Below are positions 1 through 7,920 of a DNA stretch of 41,787 nucleotides, one piece after another. The translations under genes and the position numbers were made by a program. Below the pieces are notes generated by a model that searched no databases, had not been told where the DNA came from, and worked only from the letters and a program-made list of their open reading frames with translations. This DNA is from Candidatus Cloacimonadota bacterium. GTDB lineage: Bacteria > Cloacimonadota > Cloacimonadia > Cloacimonadales > TCS61. Position 1 is the stretch's first letter, and every line of letters starts with the position of its first letter. The stretch spans positions 1-41,787 of the forward strand of contig JAFGRJ010000008.1 of assembly GCA_016935235.1 (NCBI GenBank), in the 5' to 3' direction.

Positions 1-1742
1 GGCTGGCTGATTATGTCCCTGACAATATCGTGGAATACGGGAACGGCTGAAGAGGAGGCAAAATGGAATTTGAAGTTTGGTTCATCGATTACTACCACCA
101 GAACATACTGCGGTTCGTCCACAGGGAAAAAACCTGCAAAGATCGAAGTGAATTTTTCCCGAGAATAGGAACTTTCACCACAGATGATTTTCTCGGCAGT
201 TCCAGTCTTGCCGGCTATATCCAGATCATCGAATTTAGCTCCTGAAGCAGTTCCATAATCGATTACGCTTTTCAGATATGTTTTCAATGTATCCAGTGAT
301 CTGCGGTTGGACACTTTTCTGAGGACTTCCGGTCTGAATTGCTGGATAATTTCTCTTTTATCATTGATCATGGCTTTGACGATGAAGGGCTGCATAACAT
401 TGCCACCATTGGCGAAAGTACAGTATATGTTGGCAAGTTGTAAGGCAGTAAGAGCTATTTCCTGTCCAAAGGAGATCGAATGCAGGGAGAATCCCTGCCA
501 ATCCTTTAATTTGCGCAGGATACCGCTGGCTTCTCCAGCCAGTTCAGAACCGGTCTTATGTCCTAAGCCCAGCTCGATCATCCTTTCATATAAAACCTTA
601 CTGCCAATTTTCTCTACTGTTCTGCTTATGCCCACGTTACTGGAATAAGCCAGAATGTCCCTGAGGTTCAGTTGGTTGAATTCGTGAGCATCTTTTATTA
701 TTCTGGTCTCATTATTGAATTTGATTTTGTAGTCCCGGCAATCAATTTTTTCACCGGATTTGTAGACTTTATTTTCCAAAGCCAGCAAGGCAGTGACGGG
801 CTTGAGAGTGGACCCCGGTTCGAACATGAAGGAGACAGGCAGATTGCTCTTTGCCAGTAAGCCTGATATTCCCTGTTTATCATAATCGTCCTCCATGCCA
901 CTCATGGCGAGTATTTCACCGGTCCAGGGATCCATTATTATTCCCAGAGCCTTGGCGGATTTAAAATTTTTCAAGCCTTTATGAAGGTTTATTTCCAGTA
1001 TTTCCTGCAGATCGTTATCCAGGGTTAGAATCAGGGATAATCCATTCTGGGCAGATTTATCTTTCAGATACATGAGGGGTATTCTGTCATTCTTGGCGTC
1101 AAGGATAGTTTCCTGCCAGCCGAAAGTACCGGTCAATTCTTCGTCAAAGGAAGCCTCGATACCACAGACACCGTGAATATTATATATCCCTTCCTGATCC
1201 CCCCTTTCCTTTACCAAGCCCAGAAGACTGGCTGCCAGATTTCCCTGAGGATATGTCCTGCGTAATTTACTGAAGGTGACTATCAACCCCGGGATCTTAT
1301 TTTTTGTGAATTCTCGTTTGATATTTATCATGGCAGTTTCGTTAATGCTTTCTGATATGTAGACTCCGGGATATTGCTGCCTATCACCTAATTTTTCCCT
1401 GAGATATCTAGTACTCAAGCCAGTATACTGGTTTAATATCCCGATAATCAGATTGTATAATTCTTCCCTGCTCTCCTTTCCCCTTTTTTCGATTTCAGCT
1501 TCCAGGGAACTCTTATCCAGATCTATCTGGTAATATTTTTCTGAACTGACCAGAATTTCCAGATTACGATCGAATATCTCCCCTCTTAAGGGTGTGATTA
1601 ATTTCTTGCTTGGATTCCTGCGTAGATTGACAATTCCGCTAAAATCGTGAGGGTCGAGAAGCTGTACCCTAAAAAGGTACATTACCCATACTATGAACAA
1701 CAACGCATTCAGGAACAGAAATATCTTTATGCGGTTATCCAC
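1..1742 (-). CDS. ftsI: Penicillin-binding protein, FtsI-type peptidoglycan transpeptidase (3' end cut by window)
   Basis: Septal D,D-transpeptidase that cross-links peptidoglycan during division, anchored in the inner membrane with its catalytic domain in the periplasm. About 580 residues are visible and the frame is still open at base 1, so only a short C-terminal piece is missing. One N-terminal membrane helix (about residues 6-24) is followed by a PBP-dimer region and then the transpeptidase domain. All three catalytic motifs are present: SxxK as STLK at about 311-314, SxN as SSN at about 367-369, and KTG at about 512-514 (AGKTGTAEK). The chosen start is GTG at 1742, five bases after an AGGGG ribosome binding site and just after the ftsL stop. 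Position directly downstream of mraZ-rsmH-ftsL is the classic dcw order, which favours FtsI over a generic class B PBP. Confidence 0.93.
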   Translation of the reverse strand, partial: MDNRIKIFLFLNALLFIVWVMYLFRVQLLDPHDFSGIVNLRRNPSKKLITPLRGEIFDRNLEILVSSEKYYQIDLDKSSLEAEIEKRGKESREELYNLIIGILNQYTGLSTRYLREKLGDRQQYPGVYISESINETAMINIKREFTKNKIPGLIVTFSKLRRTYPQGNLAASLLGLVKERGDQEGIYNIHGVCGIEASFDEELTGTFGWQETILDAKNDRIPLMYLKDKSAQNGLSLILTLDNDLQEILEINLHKGLKNFKSAKALGIIMDPWTGEILAMSGMEDDYDKQGISGLLAKSNLPVSFMFEPGSTLKPVTALLALENKVYKSGEKIDCRDYKIKFNNETRIIKDAHEFNQLNLRDILAYSSNVGISRTVEKIGSKVLYERMIELGLGHKTGSELAGEASGILRKLKDWQGFSLHSISFGQEIALTALQLANIYCTFANGGNVMQPFIVKAMINDKREIIQQFRPEVLRKVSNRRSLDTLKTYLKSVIDYGTASGAKFDDLDIAGKTGTAEKIICGESSYSREKFTSIFAGFFPVDEPQYVLVVVIDEPNFKFHFASSSAVPVFHDIVRDIISQ

Positions 1743-1750
1743 TGATACCC

Positions 1751-2083
1751 CTACTTGCTGGTAAGGGCTTCTACAGGTGGTATGATGTAATCTATCAGAC
1801 AGAAATTCTGTTTCTTACTGTCAAAACTGATGAGATGCAGAGAAGAATTATCCAGGGGAAAAAACATTCCCAGCTTTTCTGTCGCGAGTTGTTCGATACG
1901 GATCCTGCTGCCTAACCGGTAGTTTGTTGCCAGGTAACAGGAATTCATTGCCTTCAGGTAATCACGGGCTTCCACCAGTTGTTCATATTGACGCTCATAC
2001 AGGATAGTCCTGTGTTTATTGTAATAATGAGAAAAAAGAAGAAAAATAAGGAGAATCATGAGTAACAGCCATTTTATCTTCAT
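1751..2083 (-). CDS. ftsL: Cell division protein FtsL-like
   Basis: Small bitopic division protein of 110 residues. It has a short cytoplasmic N-terminus, one strong membrane helix (about residues 4-18), and a periplasmic segment likely to form a coiled coil. The C-terminal stretch RIRIEQLATEKLGM matches the usual FtsL ending (arginine-rich, then a xxA-x-EKLGM pattern). Known FtsL proteins form the FtsQLB subcomplex that activates FtsW-FtsI. The start codon shares one base with the rsmH stop (TGATG), so the two are probably translationally coupled; ftsI follows after 8 bases. FtsL sequences are poorly conserved, so the call rests on motif, topology and position together. Confidence 0.85.
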   Translation of the reverse strand: MKIKWLLLMILLIFLLFSHYYNKHRTILYERQYEQLVEARDYLKAMNSCYLATNYRLGSRIRIEQLATEKLGMFFPLDNSSLHLISFDSKKQNFCLIDYIIPPVEALTSK

Positions 2084-3009
2084 CAGACCTCCTTTTTTTC
2101 AGCTGCCCGTAACCTGGCACTACGGGCACGAGGATTGCGCAAATACTCATTCTCATCCGGATATACTGGCTTACGGGTTAGTACTTTCAGGATTGATTTC
2201 TTGTCGCATATGCATCTGGGAAAGGAGGAAGGGCAAATACAATCCTTTTCCTGGAAATTAAAGAAGTTTTTTACTATCCTATCTTCCAGGCTGTGATAGG
2301 AAATAACCACTATTCTGCCCCCAGGACTCATAATATTCACACTGTCCTGCAGGGAAATCTCCAGATTTTCCAGTTCGGCGTTCACATATATACGTAAAGC
2401 CTGAAAAATCCTCGCTTTTGCTTTTATTTTCTGCTGGGTGCGCAGGGCATTATCGATAATTTCAGCAAGCTGGTGGGTTGTCCGTAATGGATTTTTCTCT
2501 CTGATCCTGACAATCTCGCCAGCAATGCGCAGGGATTCTTTTTCCTCTCCGTATTTCCTGAAAATTTCTGCCAGCTCAGTTTTTGCATACCTGTTTACGA
2601 TATCAGCAGCGGTTAACTTCAGGTCAGGGCTCATTCTCATGTCAAGGGCGCCATCCTGGCTGAAACTGAATCCCCGGGAAGCGGTATCGATCTGGTGGGA
2701 TGAAATACCCAGATCATAGATTATTCCATTGATCTTGCGGATACGTTCCAGAGCTAAACGACTGCGAAGATTTCTGAAATTGTCCTGGATAACTGTAAGC
2801 TGGTGATATCTGCCCAGATGGCGGGAACAGTGGGCGACAGCATCGGGATCCTGATCAAATGCTATTATCCTTGTTTCCGGACAGGCGTGCAGAATTGCTT
2901 CTGTGTGCCCTCCTCCTCCCATAGTCGCATCAACATAAATTCCCCCCGATTCTACCTTGAGAAGCTCAAGAGATTCCTTTAATAAGACAGGTTCATGATA
3001 ATCTTTCAT
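2083..3009 (-). CDS. rsmH: 16S rRNA (cytosine1402-N4)-methyltransferase RsmH (MraW)
   Basis: SAM-dependent methyltransferase that N4-methylates C1402 in the 16S rRNA decoding centre. The 308-residue length is normal for the family. The N-terminus EPVLLKESLELL is followed by the SAM-binding signature DATMGGGGHTEAIL (about residues 27-40) and by DLGISSHQID near residue 99. The C-terminal region contains the conserved VVISYHSLEDRIVKNFF. A cysteine cluster near residues 253-269 is within the usual variation. The start overlaps the mraZ stop as ATGA and the stop overlaps the ftsL start, as is typical of this cluster. Confidence 0.97.
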   Translation of the reverse strand: MKDYHEPVLLKESLELLKVESGGIYVDATMGGGGHTEAILHACPETRIIAFDQDPDAVAHCSRHLGRYHQLTVIQDNFRNLRSRLALERIRKINGIIYDLGISSHQIDTASRGFSFSQDGALDMRMSPDLKLTAADIVNRYAKTELAEIFRKYGEEKESLRIAGEIVRIREKNPLRTTHQLAEIIDNALRTQQKIKAKARIFQALRIYVNAELENLEISLQDSVNIMSPGGRIVVISYHSLEDRIVKNFFNFQEKDCICPSSFPRCICDKKSILKVLTRKPVYPDENEYLRNPRARSARLRAAEKKEV

Positions 3010-3449
3010 TTCTGATAATCTAATGAGTCGAACAACTGACGGTGTTCCTGGAGCATCTCAGCCCTGGATTTCTCGTAGAGCTCGGGTTTCCAGATCGAGA
3101 TGAAATTACCTTCCCCTTTGATGATTACCCTGTCATCTATATGCATGATTTTGATCAGCTCATCGCTTATTTTAACACGACCATTGGCTTCCAGTTTCTG
3201 TTCACCACCGGCAAAGGAGCGGAGATGCACCAGGAGTTTGATGTCTTTTTCACTGCCGGTTTTCAGACGACTGATTTTATCATGCCAGACATCGAGCGGG
3301 AAAATGGCTATGGTGTCTTTGGGTCCCAGGGTTATTATAACAGTCTGTCTGGTATCAGGACTGAACTTCTTTTTCAAGGCTGCGGGTAAGGTGATCCATT
3401 TTCCCTTATTAACGGCAATCTGATAAGTTCCCAGGAATTCACCTGACAT
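3006..3449 (-). CDS. mraZ: Transcriptional regulator MraZ
   Basis: MraZ is a DNA-binding protein with AbrB-like (SpoVT/MraZ) folds that controls its own dcw operon. This copy has 147 residues, the usual length, and begins MSGEFLGTYQIAVNKGKW. Its second half has the family RVKISDELIKIM and DRVIIKGEG elements. The start at 3449 was chosen because a GAGGTGG ribosome binding site lies 6 bases upstream; a longer reading frame from 3521 would place the protein across the promoter and the repeat array. The gene overlaps rsmH by four bases (ATGA). Regulation: four TGAG repeats at 10-bp period sit immediately upstream, see the separate entry. Confidence 0.95.
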   Translation of the reverse strand: MSGEFLGTYQIAVNKGKWITLPAALKKKFSPDTRQTVIITLGPKDTIAIFPLDVWHDKISRLKTGSEKDIKLLVHLRSFAGGEQKLEANGRVKISDELIKIMHIDDRVIIKGEGNFISIWKPELYEKSRAEMLQEHRQLFDSLDYQK

Positions 3450-3463
3450 TATCCACCTCTTCA

Positions 3464-3497
3464 TGAGAATATATGAGCAAATTTGAGAATATCTGAG
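3464..3497. promoter_or_regulatory. Candidate MraZ operator: four TGAG repeats with exact 10-bp period
   Basis: On the plus strand TGAG occurs at 3464, 3474, 3484 and 3494, each exactly 10 bases apart, with AT-rich spacers (AATATA, CAAATT, AATATC). On the coding strand of mraZ this reads as repeated CTCA. MraZ proteins are known to bind short direct repeats with about one helical turn between them in front of their own gene (TGGG-type repeats in E. coli). The array lies between the mraZ ribosome binding site and its likely promoter, so binding would cover the transcription start. The repeat is directly seen; the link to MraZ is inferred. Confidence 0.7.
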
Positions 3498-3498
3498 A

Positions 3499-3528
3499 CA
3501 AATATGTGATTGAAAAATCAACAGTCAA
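3499..3528 (-). promoter_or_regulatory. Candidate promoter of the mraZ-rsmH-ftsL-ftsI operon
   Basis: On the minus strand a TTGACT -35 box (3528-3523) is followed 18 bases later by TATTTG (3504-3499). Transcription would then start near 3492, inside the TGAG repeat array, which fits a repressor arrangement. The -10 match is only fair. Confidence 0.4.
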
Positions 3529-3569
3529 GTATTTTTTTAGATTTAAAGGCATTGATAACAAAAAATTAG

Positions 3570-3610
3570 GAGTTTTTCCCTGAATTCTGCCGAAATCCGG
3601 GAAAAATCTC
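3570..3610. repeat. Imperfect inverted repeat in the mraZ/response-regulator intergenic region
   Basis: The arms TTTTTCCC (3573-3580) and GGGAAAAA (3599-3606) are complementary, and GAG/CTC extends the stem with one bulged base. The loop is about 18 bases. It lies in the 340-base gap between mraZ and the divergent regulator gene, outside both predicted transcripts. The rest of the gap holds no convincing gene; a lone TTGACA at 3714-3719 may be the -35 box for the downstream regulators, but no good -10 follows at the right distance. Confidence 0.3.
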
Positions 3611-3789
3611 ATAACAGGAAGAAAGATAACAGAATTTTTCACAAGATAGTCCGGCATACTATTCTGGATATGGTTCAGTGATGATATCATATAATTAATT
3701 ATTTACAAAGTATTTGACAAGTTAAGGATAAATTGCTGCTTTATTAAATCAGGGTAAATCTGGGATTAGCACCAGAGTGGAGGTAAAGG

Positions 3790-5205
3790 ATTTTTCCGAA
3801 AAGCATACTTATAGTTGAAGATGTTTCTGATATTGCTGAGGATATCAAGAAATCCCTCATTATCTTTGGTTATAACGTCCTTGGCACCATTTCCTTTGGT
3901 GAAGATGCGGTGGAATTTGTGGAGACAACCCGTCCTGATCTTATTCTGATGGATATTGACCTGGCAGGTGAGATGGATGGGATAGAAGCTGCGGACCGGA
4001 TATTTTCCAAATATGCTGTTCCGATAGTTTTCATTACTGCCAACGACAGTGAACATATAGTTAGGCGTGCTTCTTCGACGGAACCTTTTGGTTATATATT
4101 GAAACCTTTTACCGAGAGAGAACTGCGGGTATCAATAGAAATGGCATTTCACAAGGAAAAGAATCTAAAGATTCAGCAGGAATTTACCACCAAAATTGAG
4201 CGACTTCATCATCTGGCGCTGGAGATGAGTGCCCAGGAAAGAGAGGAAAAAATTTGTGAACTGACAGTTTTAAGTGCTGTTAAGCTGCTGGATTTTCAGT
4301 ATCTTGGATTCTATTTGAAGTATCGCAATGAATTGGTGGATATATCTGACAAAATGAATGCATTCAGTGAAAAAGCCATATCCAATGATTTTATCATGTC
4401 TCTGGCCAGGAAAACCTTTGCTCTCAAGAAGAAAATCATTTTTCGCTCGCTGGCGGACCTGACAGGATTCTTTGTAAGCCGTTCCGGTGATATCAAATCC
4501 GGCATCAGCCTGCCCATTGGAGAATTTGGAGTTTTTCAAGTTTTTTCAATTTTTGAGAATTTTTTCGGGAAGAATGAATTCAGTCTTCTGGAATTATTGA
4601 TCAATCATACAGCTGAATCCCTGAAGAGGATCCAGCTGCAGCGGGAACTGATGGTACAGGCTATGCACGATCCTCTGACCAAAGTTTACAACCGTTTCTA
4701 CCTCTTTCAGGAACTGGAGAGGTTTTACTCCTATACGCGTCGTTACAAACGTCCGGTGGCTTTTCTCATGATCGATGTCAATGATCTCAAACATATTAAC
4801 GATCATTACGGGCACCAGGTGGGGGATGAGGTCCTGAAAACAGTGGCTAATCTGCTCCGCGAAGGCGCCCGGGATGTGGACACTATAGTAAGATACGGTG
4901 GTGATGAATTCCTGATCATGCTTCCTGAAACCGGTCCTCAGGTTGAAATTGTGAAGAAGAGAATACTTAAGAGGGCTGAGGAATGGAATCAGTCGGATAA
5001 TGCCTTCAAGTTTCCCGTAACCTTTGCAATTGGAACAGCCTTCTGGGATACCAATGGCAAGGAGACACTGGAAGAAATCCTCACCAGGGCTGATGTTGCC
5101 ATGTATAAAAATAAAAGAGAATTAAAGCGGAAAAGTGCCAGGAACTATTTCCTGAGCAGGAAGAGAAGACATTCCGGTGAAAAAGCAGACAATTCTAATA
5201 GTTGA
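3790..5205 (+). CDS. Response regulator with REC, GAF-like and GGDEF (diguanylate cyclase) domains; ATT start
   Basis: Predicted phosphorylation-controlled diguanylate cyclase making c-di-GMP, 471 residues. The REC domain (about 1-118) has acidic residues in ILIVEDV, phospho-acceptor D55 in LILMDID, the T of VFITAND and the K of YILKPF. A central GAF-like stretch (about 160-285) follows a short helical linker. The C-terminal GGDEF domain (about 300-455) has an intact active site, RYGGDEF, and an upstream RDVD that fits the RxxD product-inhibition site. The REC fold needs sequence up to base 3790, but the only upstream codons are non-standard: the stop TAA at 3784 is followed by ATT at 3790, six bases after a GGAGG site. 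ATT is therefore the best start; the next standard start (GTG 3910) would delete a third of the REC domain. The gene overlaps the next one by 29 bases. Confidence 0.85.
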   Translation: MFPKSILIVEDVSDIAEDIKKSLIIFGYNVLGTISFGEDAVEFVETTRPDLILMDIDLAGEMDGIEAADRIFSKYAVPIVFITANDSEHIVRRASSTEPFGYILKPFTERELRVSIEMAFHKEKNLKIQQEFTTKIERLHHLALEMSAQEREEKICELTVLSAVKLLDFQYLGFYLKYRNELVDISDKMNAFSEKAISNDFIMSLARKTFALKKKIIFRSLADLTGFFVSRSGDIKSGISLPIGEFGVFQVFSIFENFFGKNEFSLLELLINHTAESLKRIQLQRELMVQAMHDPLTKVYNRFYLFQELERFYSYTRRYKRPVAFLMIDVNDLKHINDHYGHQVGDEVLKTVANLLREGARDVDTIVRYGGDEFLIMLPETGPQVEIVKKRILKRAEEWNQSDNAFKFPVTFAIGTAFWDTNGKETLEEILTRADVAMYKNKRELKRKSARNYFLSRKRRHSGEKADNSNS

Positions 5206-6574
5206 AGACGAGTTCATTGTTGGTACAAGTATCAAAAGAATACTGACAGCCCTGGATTACAGGGTGGAGAAAATAATCGGATCAGGTGAGGAGGCAATAG
5301 CTTTCTGCCGCAGGAAAAAACCTGATCTGGTTATCATGGACATAACCCTTAATGGCAAAATGGATGGTATCCAGGCTGCCAATATTATACATCGAGAACT
5401 GGATATTCCGATAATATTCCTTACTGCTCACAGTGGTGAAAATATTTTCAATGAAGTAACCGCTTCCGATCCTTTCGGTTATATCATTAAACCTTTCAAT
5501 GATTATGAATTGAAAGTCTCGGTAAAAATGGCGCTCTATAAGTATCAGATGGAAAAAGAATTGAAAGCCAGCCGGGAATTCCTGCGTTTGATCGTGGATT
5601 CTAATCCCAACCTGATCTTCGTGAAAGATAAGCTCAACAGATACCGTCTGGTGAATAAATCTCTGGCTGAATACTGGGGTTTAAAACCTGAAGAGGTGAT
5701 TGGGAAGAACGAGAAGGTGATAATAGATAAGTTACCGCGTGAATTGAGGAGCAGTTGGCATCAGATGACAGGAGGTCTTGGTTCAGGTGGTTCAGCCAGG
5801 GGTTTCAGCACTTCCGGTGAGAGAAAAATCCTCTCAGATGGTAAAGGGCGTTGGTATCAGTTAAACAGGAAACCTATCACCTCAGCTCTGATGAGAGGCG
5901 GAGTATTACATATACTGACAGATATGACCGAAAGGAAAAAGGCTGAGGATGAACTCAAGGTAAGTTATGAGAAACTGAAGGAAATATTGCGAGCCACGGT
6001 CAAGGGTCTTGTCTCAGCGGTGGAAATAAGGGATCCCTATACTGCTGGTCATCAACGCAAAGTCTCTCAACTGGTGATTGCTTTGGCAACTGAACTGGGT
6101 TTTTCCCAGCATATAATTGACGGACTGGGGCTGTCGGCACTAGTTCACGATATCGGCAAGATTTTCGTCCCAATTGAGATCCTCACCAAGCCCGGTGCCA
6201 TTTCTACCGCTGAATTCACACTGATCAAGTACCATCCTCAGGCAGCTTATGATATTCTGAAAACTATCGATTTCACCTGGCCGGTTGCTGACACAGTCCT
6301 GCAGCATCATGAACGTTTGGATGGATCCGGATATCCTACCAGGTTGAAGGGTGATGCCATTCGGCTGGAAGCTCGAATTCTGGCCGTGGCGGATGTTGTT
6401 GAAGCCATGGCTTCTCACAGGCCCTACCGCCCTTCCCTGGGCATTGAGGCTGCTCTGACTGAAATAGACAAGTATGCCGGTATCCGTTATGATGTGGATA
6501 TCGTAAAGGCTTGTCTGAAGCTCTTTTCAGATGGGAAATTCAACTTCCTGGAAGAACCTGAATTGACATTATGA
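5177..6574 (+). CDS. Response regulator with REC, PAS and HD-GYP (c-di-GMP phosphodiesterase) domains
   Basis: Predicted c-di-GMP hydrolase under phosphorelay control, 465 residues. REC (about 1-118) shows ILIVEDE, LVIMDITL and YIIKPF. A PAS domain (about 130-250) begins at the FLRLIVDSNPNLIFVKD element and may sense a ligand or redox state. The HD-GYP domain (about 275-450) has RDPYTAGHQRKV, the catalytic HDIGK and HHERLDGSGYP, so metal ligands and the GYP signature are intact. The GTG start lies inside the end of the diguanylate cyclase gene, so the two are probably translationally coupled. The REC domains of the two proteins resemble each other closely, suggesting duplication. No histidine kinase is seen in the window. 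Confidence 0.93.
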   Translation: MKKQTILIVEDEFIVGTSIKRILTALDYRVEKIIGSGEEAIAFCRRKKPDLVIMDITLNGKMDGIQAANIIHRELDIPIIFLTAHSGENIFNEVTASDPFGYIIKPFNDYELKVSVKMALYKYQMEKELKASREFLRLIVDSNPNLIFVKDKLNRYRLVNKSLAEYWGLKPEEVIGKNEKVIIDKLPRELRSSWHQMTGGLGSGGSARGFSTSGERKILSDGKGRWYQLNRKPITSALMRGGVLHILTDMTERKKAEDELKVSYEKLKEILRATVKGLVSAVEIRDPYTAGHQRKVSQLVIALATELGFSQHIIDGLGLSALVHDIGKIFVPIEILTKPGAISTAEFTLIKYHPQAAYDILKTIDFTWPVADTVLQHHERLDGSGYPTRLKGDAIRLEARILAVADVVEAMASHRPYRPSLGIEAALTEIDKYAGIRYDVDIVKACLKLFSDGKFNFLEEPELTL

Positions 6575-6624
6575 TGAAGGAAATAGACAGCTCTAACAGG
6601 ATATAAAATTTAACAGAGAAAAAC

Positions 6625-6654
6625 TTGACACCAGATACTGTTGTTGAGTGCATA
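6625..6654 (+). promoter_or_regulatory. Candidate promoter of the gcvH-gmk-rpoZ-dnaB run
   Basis: A perfect TTGACA (6625-6630) is followed after 18 bases by TGCATA (6649-6654). It sits about 27 bases upstream of the gcvH start, in the 106-base gap after the HD-GYP gene. The -35 is strong and the -10 weak. Confidence 0.4.
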
Positions 6655-6680
6655 TCACCAAAATAATTCTCGGAGGTTTT

Positions 6681-7058
6681 ATGGTATTGAAAGATTTGTA
6701 TTATACTGAAACCCATGAATGGGTCAAAGTTGATGGTAATCAGGCTTATATCGGAATTACCGATTATGCGCAGCATGAATTGGGGGATATTGTTTACATC
6801 GAATTACCTGATGAAGGGGACGAGGTTATGGCTGGGGAGGCGTTCGGCTCGATTGAAGCTGTAAAAGCGGTGGAAGACCTGGTGGCTCCAATCAGCGGTG
6901 AAGTTCTCGAAGTCAACACTGATCTGGTTGATACTCCGGAATTGATCAATAAATCACCTTATGAAGATGGCTGGTTAATTAAAATCAAAATAGCGGATAA
7001 AAGCGAGCTTGATCAACTGCTGGACTTCGAAGCCTACGAAGAAATCATCAAAGATTGA
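6681..7058 (+). CDS. gcvH: Glycine cleavage system H protein (lipoyl carrier)
   Basis: Small lipoylated protein of 125 residues that shuttles the aminomethyl group between the P and T proteins of glycine cleavage. The N-terminus has THEWVKVDGNQAYIGITDYA, followed by LGDIVYIELPDEGDEV. The lipoyl lysine is the K of SIEAVKAVEDL at about residue 64, and ISGEVLEVN follows. The start at 6681 is preceded by GGAGG four bases away; upstream codons are not needed. No P, T or L protein gene is nearby, so partners must be encoded elsewhere or the protein may act as a lipoate carrier for other enzymes. It overlaps gmk by four bases. Confidence 0.96.
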   Translation: MVLKDLYYTETHEWVKVDGNQAYIGITDYAQHELGDIVYIELPDEGDEVMAGEAFGSIEAVKAVEDLVAPISGEVLEVNTDLVDTPELINKSPYEDGWLIKIKIADKSELDQLLDFEAYEEIIKD

Positions 7059-7681
7059 TAAAGTTGCTGCACTATACAACCGACCGGTTTCTTGTTATTC
7101 TGATATCTCCTTCGGCAGGAGGAAAGTCGTCTATAGCCAGAAAACTTCTGGCAGATTCTGAAAAATACAGTTATTCGGTGTCCTATACCACCCGACCTGT
7201 CAGAAAGGATGAGAAAAATGGAATTCATTACCATTTTGTTGATAAATCCACCTTTTCCCGGCTCGCCAGTACGGGTGAGTTTCTGGAACAGGCACAGGTG
7301 CATGGACACCAGTATGCCACCTCGCGGCAGGTAGTGTGTGAAGCTTTGCAGAAAGGCAGGCATGTGGTACTGGATATTGATGTCCAGGGCGCACTTCAGA
7401 TAATGTCTCAGGATATTGATGCTGTTACCATTTTCATATTGCCGCCTTCCATGCAGATTCTCCGGGAACGCTTGCAGGATCGTGGTTCCGACGACCAGGA
7501 TGTGATCCGTATCAGAATGAAAACAGCCCAAAGAGAATTGGAGCTGATTGAAAAGTTCCAGTATCTGGTGATAAATGATGATCTGGAACAGGCAGTACTG
7601 GATGTAAAAAAAATCATCAGTGCCGAAGAAATGAAAATATCAAGATTTAAAAATATCAAAGATAATTTTCTGGAGGTTTAA
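7055..7681 (+). CDS. gmk: Guanylate kinase
   Basis: ATP-dependent GMP to GDP kinase, 208 residues, the usual size. The P-loop is SPSAGGKSS (about residues 18-26); the first residue is Ser in place of the Gly of the textbook Walker A, comparable to the Ala in some guanylate kinases. The GMP-binding region YSVSYTTRPVRKDEKNG is intact, as are FLEQAQVHGHQYAT and VVLDIDVQGA. The likely start is TTG at 7055, overlapping the gcvH stop (ATTGATA); a second TTG at 7064 is also possible. The stop overlaps the rpoZ start as TAATG, and gmk-rpoZ adjacency is common in bacteria. Confidence 0.96.
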   Translation: MIKLLHYTTDRFLVILISPSAGGKSSIARKLLADSEKYSYSVSYTTRPVRKDEKNGIHYHFVDKSTFSRLASTGEFLEQAQVHGHQYATSRQVVCEALQKGRHVVLDIDVQGALQIMSQDIDAVTIFILPPSMQILRERLQDRGSDDQDVIRIRMKTAQRELELIEKFQYLVINDDLEQAVLDVKKIISAEEMKISRFKNIKDNFLEV

Positions 7682-7920
7682 TGAAGAAAACTGTAATCGA
7701 TGAAATACCTGCAATCGAGAATTTCCTGGAATCAAACAACATGAACTTCCTGTTTCTGCTTCTGGCTAATCTGGAAGTAGAACGACTGAGCAATTTACCT
7801 TTCAGTGTCAGGAAGAGTTTTAGGCAGAACCTTGCCAAAGTAGCTCTGGAACATATCGCAATGAATGAAATACCTGACTATATCATTGAGAGAGAACCAG
7901 AGGAAGAAATTGAATCGTGA
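7681..7920 (+). CDS. rpoZ: Probable RNA polymerase omega subunit
   Basis: Small acidic protein of 79 residues. The C-terminal half, NLAKVALEHIAMNEI, resembles the omega signature in which a Lys and a run of alternating Ala/Leu lead into an EIA-x-x-x-I ending, and the preceding FLFLLLANLEVERLSNLP fits the helical core. Omega stabilises the beta-prime subunit of RNA polymerase. Position immediately after gmk is the standard place for rpoZ. Sequence similarity alone is modest, so position carries much of the weight. The ATG overlaps the gmk stop by one base. Confidence 0.7.
   Translation: MKKTVIDEIPAIENFLESNNMNFLFLLLANLEVERLSNLPFSVRKSFRQNLAKVALEHIAMNEIPDYIIEREPEEEIES

Noticed and set aside
3439-3690. 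83-codon minus-strand reading frame upstream of mraZ
   Set aside because: It runs through the TGAG repeat array and likely promoter, overlaps the mraZ start in another frame, and its product has no recognisable features.
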